Source: Zygnema cylindricum (lineage: Eukaryota; Streptophyta; Zygnematophyceae; Zygnematales; Zygnemataceae). From it: a stretch of 64,000 bases of DNA. Shown here in pieces: positions 59,282 through 64,000 of the stretch; within the stretch, counting starts at the first letter, position 1; the number at the start of each line of letters is the position of its first letter. The notes under the pieces were generated by a model that searched no databases, was not told the origin of the DNA, and saw only the letters and a list, made by a program, of their open reading frames with translations. The stretch lies in contig JBBHKE010002842.1 in the NCBI GenBank assembly GCA_037447655.1, positions 1 to 64,000 of the forward strand, given 5' to 3'. A program made the position numbers and the translations under genes.

Positions 59282-62132
59282 CTGCATCACTTATAATTTC
59301 AATACTTGGTTTGTTACCCAATCATTGATGACTTAAATCCGCACCAATCATTTTCGACCCCCAGTCATGACCAACAATTATTTACTGTTCATAGTCATCA
59401 CTGTTACTGGTATCATTAACAATCATCAGACAGATGTGCACTATTATCAACAATGCCATCGTCGCTGCTGACATATAGTTCAGTTTGCAGTTCCGGTTTT
59501 TACGGATTTTTTCTTCACTTTACATATAATTTACGCATTTGCCAAACGACAAGTTTCTTTTTACGCTTCTTTTTAAAGTTTCGGGTGATCAATCCATGTC
59601 AATCAAGAGGATATTTTTTGTCTTGAAAGCACTTATTTTTTATAGTTTACCATCAGATCCAACTGAATTGCTGTGTGCAGTTACATCATTGTCATTTCTT
59701 ATATATTTTATTATTTTTGTCGTTTCTGTTTGCAAATTTTACAGAAGACACCTAATCGCGTCAAGAAGCAGGAAGGAATGTGATCTCCGGAATTTCAGGA
59801 ACTTTGCACGGAGGTACACTATGAAAAAGAATAATAATAATAAAAATAAAAATGGCTGACTTTTTAAAAATCGCGATGGTGAACCATCTGAGTCCATTGG
59901 AACAAAAGGAAGTAGCATTGCAAAAGCTGACAAACTATATGTGGGGGGAAGAAACAAAAAGGATAAGAAAACTAAGCACACTGTATTTGATTCATTTAAG
60001 TATAAAATAGTCTTCAGTATGTTTTCAAGTAACGCCATGCGATCAATTGGGAGGAATTCAACCATCTTTTCCACTCCAAATACTTGCAAATATGCTTGCT
60101 CAGTATGAAAAGAAGGTAAGAAGTCTATACCACAACGAGTTTTTTATCTTTTTGTTGAAAGTAATTTCTGAGGAATATCTGAATGTTGACGAAAGTTCAC
60201 GAAAGGACGACAGAACTCAAGAATTCTTGCTGGAAGCAATTCCCGGTGGGATTTGATGAGCTGGCGGAGATATATATGTAAAGAATAAATAGATCTAAAA
60301 GTCCTTCGGTGAAGAGAATCTGCAGAAGGCAGCGGGACTTATTCTTTGCTCTAAGGAAGCTGGACGAAGGTTTGAAACAAGACACTGGTTGTTAATCTTG
60401 TGGAAGATTGTTTTTTTTTTGGAAGATTGTTTTTTTGGAAGAATGTTGAGTTAGTTTAGGCTTGAAAGGGAATAGGATGTGTGGCTTCCGGTGGACGAGT
60501 GAAGGAAAGTGGGAGAGGTGGAGAAGGAACTGTTTTTTTCTTGCAAAAAAGAGAAAAATGAAAGGACAAAGAAATGAGGAGGAACATAAGATCGAAAGAA
60601 ACTATGCGATTCTAAGTGTCCGCTTGCATGCACTCGGATTGGTAGAAACTAAAAAAGATGTACTGAAAGAAATATACATCAAGTCGCGAAAGCAATTAGT
60701 CTATAATGGGTGAGCATCTGCTTAGAGATTACCAAGTGGAGCGGAAAAAGGAAAATATAACTAAGCCAAAGAGAAGGAAAATGGATAACTTCCGTCTTAT
60801 ATCAAAACGGTGACTTCTTGATTGGATCAGTTGTGTGTGACATTTACTTACAGTTTGATGACAAACTTGGGAGATCTTAAATGTTTTATCACGGCTCAAA
60901 ATTAAGTAAATTGCGTCAAGACTTTAGAGGAGGATTAACTGTTAAAAATCTTTTCAAACTTTTTATTTGGATTTTTTTCTTTCATTTATTTTCATTTTGT
61001 CAGCCATTCAAAACTAGCCACGATCGCTGACAAGTATTATTGCGCGCACTAAATGCTTACCATATAAATATTTATTCCACGAATTAAATTATATGCATGG
61101 CAATGAAATGTGTTGACTTCATTTGGGAGAATTCCATTGTGCTAGTGTGCCTTAACTTTGAGCTTCGAAGGTTTAGCAGGTTACTAACTCCCATTTATGA
61201 CATCATCATTGGAGACGGTAATTTTGTCTTTTTGCCCATTCAGAAGAAGCTTTACATGGCTTAAGGATACTGTTGTCATATTGAGGATTTCCCCTTCGTT
61301 TTTTCTGGCAATATTCATTTCCCCCTTACATTTTTTCCCCTTCGTTTTTTGCTGGAACGTACCTTAACCATACCTTAACAGGTCAGGATTTCCTTTTCAA
61401 GGCCAGTATTAGTATATTTCTGCAATAGCAATCTATTGAGAATGTAAATCGCAGAAATTCGATTTATTCTAACCTACCATTACCACTGAGGCAGAAAAAA
61501 AGAATCAGGGTTCAATCTTATTATACTTCAATAAATTTGTATGGTTTTCGAAAAAGACGATGAAACAAATTTCTGTGAATCTAATTTGTCATTAGTAAAA
61601 AAAATAAAAAAATTGATGAAACTTTAGTTTATTTTGTATTCTTGAATATTCACAAACACTCCCAATGTCTTCCTAGTGCACACCCTTTTTAGGAGCACTT
61701 TTTGTCACACTTCTCCTTGTATAGCTTGAAACTCCTCCGGTTTACGAGAAGAAACAAAAGTTGTAAAAGAAAAAAATGATCTCAAGCCTTGCCGAAGAAT
61801 TCCAGCAAATAATACCAATTATGTCCGTTCATGAAACAAGGCAATCCCTAAAAATGAATAAATGTGCTGACTTGCTTACTGCATTGTTCAACAATAAAAA
61901 TATTTTGGCGTTACAAACTATCAAAAAAAAATTTAAGCCACCAGCTACCAAATCCGTCCTTTTCCTGGGGTTGATCCTCTGGACACTCTAGGGTTAAATT
62001 ACACCTGCTTCTACGAAACAGAGACAACTAACAAGAAAGCAACAAACAAATTGCGAAATAAATTAAGCTACAAATGCATGACTTAACCCTTTAGCTGCTG
62101 CATTATGCTTGCATGAAAAGCAACCTTAAAAC
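59282..62132. other. Intergenic, no gene recognised; carries the second copy of the 5.2-kb repeat
   Basis: About 59,845-59,960 is similar to 5,150-5,260; on the + strand both copies read a short shared S-E-S-I-G-T-K-G-S-S-I stretch, so an old transposon-coded or exonic origin is possible. Other open frames (for example 60,462-60,713 +) have no recognisable domain. Confidence 0.4.
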
Positions 62133-63813
62133 TTAAACGTCCCAACAAACCAGAAGTCTCATCTTATTGATGGCAAACACAGCCAGACGTCCATTAATTG
62201 TGGTAAAAAATATCCTTGTGCAAGCTCTCGATTCTCCTCTGGAATCTCCATTGCTCAGCGCACAGTTATATGTCTCTCCAGAAACAAATGTTTGCGGAGT
62301 GTCTGTGGTTTTAGCTCCTTCATGAGCCTGCTGCCTCAAGGTGATTAGTTTTTCAACTTTTTGTCTTCCCAAGGTTTGCCTTTCCTGGAAGTATTCGTTG
62401 TAGTATCTCCATCAGCATATCATGTGTATTCCGTGCTGCCAGCTTGGATAACCATACGTATTATGGTACGTATGGTACCATAATACGTAGCTGGTAATAT
62501 TCAGCTTTGATCACCAAAACTTTTAACAGCTTCACGAAGACCCAATGAGGCTTTAAGCAAGCATTGGCTATGGCGTGACTACCATTTCAGGTACTCTTGC
62601 TCCATATTTTTCTTATATACACACGTCCTTCTTTCTTTGTTCTGCTTGCGCTGAGTCTTTCATTTCTTGTCTCCTTCACGTGACTCACTATACCACTGTT
62701 ACAACGTGCGTTATAAAGCAAAAACAGTCATCTACTTCGTCACCCCCTTGTATTTTTCCACCAACGCCAGTGTATTCTTTCTATACTTGTCACTCTATCA
62801 GCATGTTCAGATGGAGTCTGTACTTCTATTTTTGATAATTTTTCCAATCTCTCTAAAGCAACAAGCAGTAACCCTAAGGGAGGACGAAGTTCCGGAACTT
62901 TTTCAACACAACACAACATAAGACCCACCGCTTGGTGCAAATATTCTTTAGGAACAGCACGGGATTTTGGGTCCAAGTAATCTCTACAGAAACTGGCTAC
63001 CAACCCTTCAAACCCACCAGGGCAGTCCTTCCAACGAGTTCTTTTCTCTCTGAGCATTCTATCAGCAATGGGCTTGTTACCTGAGTTGGTGTTTGATTTA
63101 CTTTCATATCGGCTTTCCACTTTCTTGTCAAGCTGAAAAAGTATATTGTGCACAAAGTCAACTCGCTCCATCTTCGTCATAAGTTGCAGCATGATGAGGC
63201 CAAGTGAAAATGTGTCCGACAGCTTGCTGAACTTTGGCCGACTGGAATTACCCGTTAACAAGAACGGATCAATGTAACCAGGTGTTCCTCTAATATCAGA
63301 CATGGTCGCTAGGTCCCCTTTCGACTGCTTTGCTAAGCCCATATCTGAAATCTTGCTAATTTTAAACTCATCAAGAAGCACATTTCCAGGCTTCAGGTCA
63401 CGATGGACCACATTTTGGCTATGTAATGCCATCATACCATCAGTCATTTCTCGACAGATTCTCACTCTGTCTTCCCAGGTAAGAATGTTTGGCTTCCCGT
63501 CTCTGAGCCATTCTTGAAGGCTTCCTCCAGCCATGTACTCACTCACTATAGAGAAGCTAACCGCATCAATTCCTATTAGAGATATCACATGTGGATGACT
63601 AAAACCACGCAGCATCTGCACCTCTCGCTTGAAAGTACGATTTGCTTTCAAAGGATTCAGCCTTTTGACAGCCACGTCGACTCCTTGGAAAGATCCCTTA
63701 TACACAGTTGCAAAGCCACCACTGCCGATTTCTTGCGAAAAATCGTTTGTCATTTTGTTTATCTCTTCCGTGCTGAACCACTTGATAGCCATACCAGTGG
63801 TGTCATGCCAAGC
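62133..63813 (-). CDS. Divergent family kinase, 5' part beyond the window
   Basis: The kinase exon starts at 63,813 after an ATGCAG acceptor and is open to a stop at 62,740. The domain has GSGGFATV, VAVKRL, HRDLKPGN, SDMGLAK and a GYIDPF segment, so it is predicted active; DMG again replaces DFG. The C-lobe keeps the family's W.D.P..F..LV..FC and LLLVALERLE. Upstream exons, probably a pseudokinase module, should lie beyond 64,000. A possible donor IE|GTACAG (exon end 62,824) would join, in phase 0, a short exon 62,384-62,133 (ERQTLGRQKVEKLITLRQQ...), which could be the coiled-coil exon; that join is weakly supported. Without it the protein ends at 62,740. More divergent from units A-C than they are from one another. 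Confidence 0.7.
62455..62489. repeat. Perfect 15-bp inverted repeat with a 5-nt loop
   Basis: TACGTATTATGGTAC and its exact reverse complement are separated by GTATG. It lies in the putative last intron of the kinase gene at the right edge. Confidence 0.9.
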
Positions 63814-64000
63814 CTGCATGAGAAGCGACTCAAAGAATCAATTTCCAGTACAACTTCATTATGTTTCATCATTTTTAATCAACTTAAATGCTTGTAATCT
63901 TCTCATGCGAGTGCTATTGGTGCCATAAGGACTTGCAAATTTTTCAGATACACAAAGTTGGATAAACTGCAATTCCCTGTAATGGCCAGAAAGAGGTGTA

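Noticed and set aside
60462-60713. 83-aa Lys/Arg-rich frame
   Set aside because: Low-complexity charged composition with no homologue I recognise and no supporting splice structure.

Overview
The window is nuclear DNA of a plant. The evidence is a set of RLCK/U-box-kinase-like protein kinases, GT-AG introns plus one apparent AT-AC intron, a Ty1/copia relic, several MITE families and telo-box promoters. Intron sizes, AT-rich intergenic DNA, long GA/CT simple repeats and an unfamiliar kinase family suggest a non-flowering streptophyte (bryophyte, lycophyte or charophyte). I cannot name the species.

The main theme is a local family of tandem pseudokinase-kinase genes. Each unit has one or more compact (~230-245 aa) kinase-like modules that keep the kinase fold signature but lack the VAIK lysine, the HRD aspartate and DFG. 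In the units with an intact 3' part these are followed by an active-looking Ser/Thr kinase exon (VAVK, HRDLKP, DMG) and a coiled-coil exon, with phase-0 introns between module, kinase and coiled coil. A degenerate member lies at 0.76-3.9 kb (+), where the kinase itself has lost HRD and DFG. Two tandem ~8-10 kb units lie at 7.8-17.0 kb (-) and 21.2-28.9 kb (-), each with modules alpha-beta-alpha-beta, kinase and coiled coil. I annotate each as an upstream alpha-beta-alpha gene plus a downstream beta-kinase-coiled-coil gene, because the splice frame between modules 3 and 4 does not work; it could still be one gene. A compact complete member is at 43.9-48.8 kb (+). A more divergent kinase lies at 62.1-63.8 kb (-) and runs off the window edge. 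A degenerate copia pol fragment (18.8-20.3 kb) sits between the two tandem units.

In the middle is an unrelated divergent gene pair: a Werner-type 3'-5' exonuclease (33.5-35.0 kb, -) and a four-exon Bud20/ZNF593-like C2H2 zinc-finger protein of 60S ribosome biogenesis (36.8-39.3 kb, +), whose first coding intron appears to be U12-type AT-AC. An assembly gap (32,510-32,986) lies inside simple repeats just upstream of the exonuclease 3' end.

The rest, chiefly 39.4-43.9 kb and 48.8-62.1 kb, holds no gene I recognise. It contains nested MITEs: TA-duplicating elements with CACCG termini, Harbinger-like elements flanked by TTA, hAT-like elements with perfect 8-bp target duplications, and a ~257-bp palindrome centred at 54,737. 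The cluster looks like a recently expanding kinase family comparable in layout to plant tandem kinase proteins, some of which act in immunity; that function is inference here.
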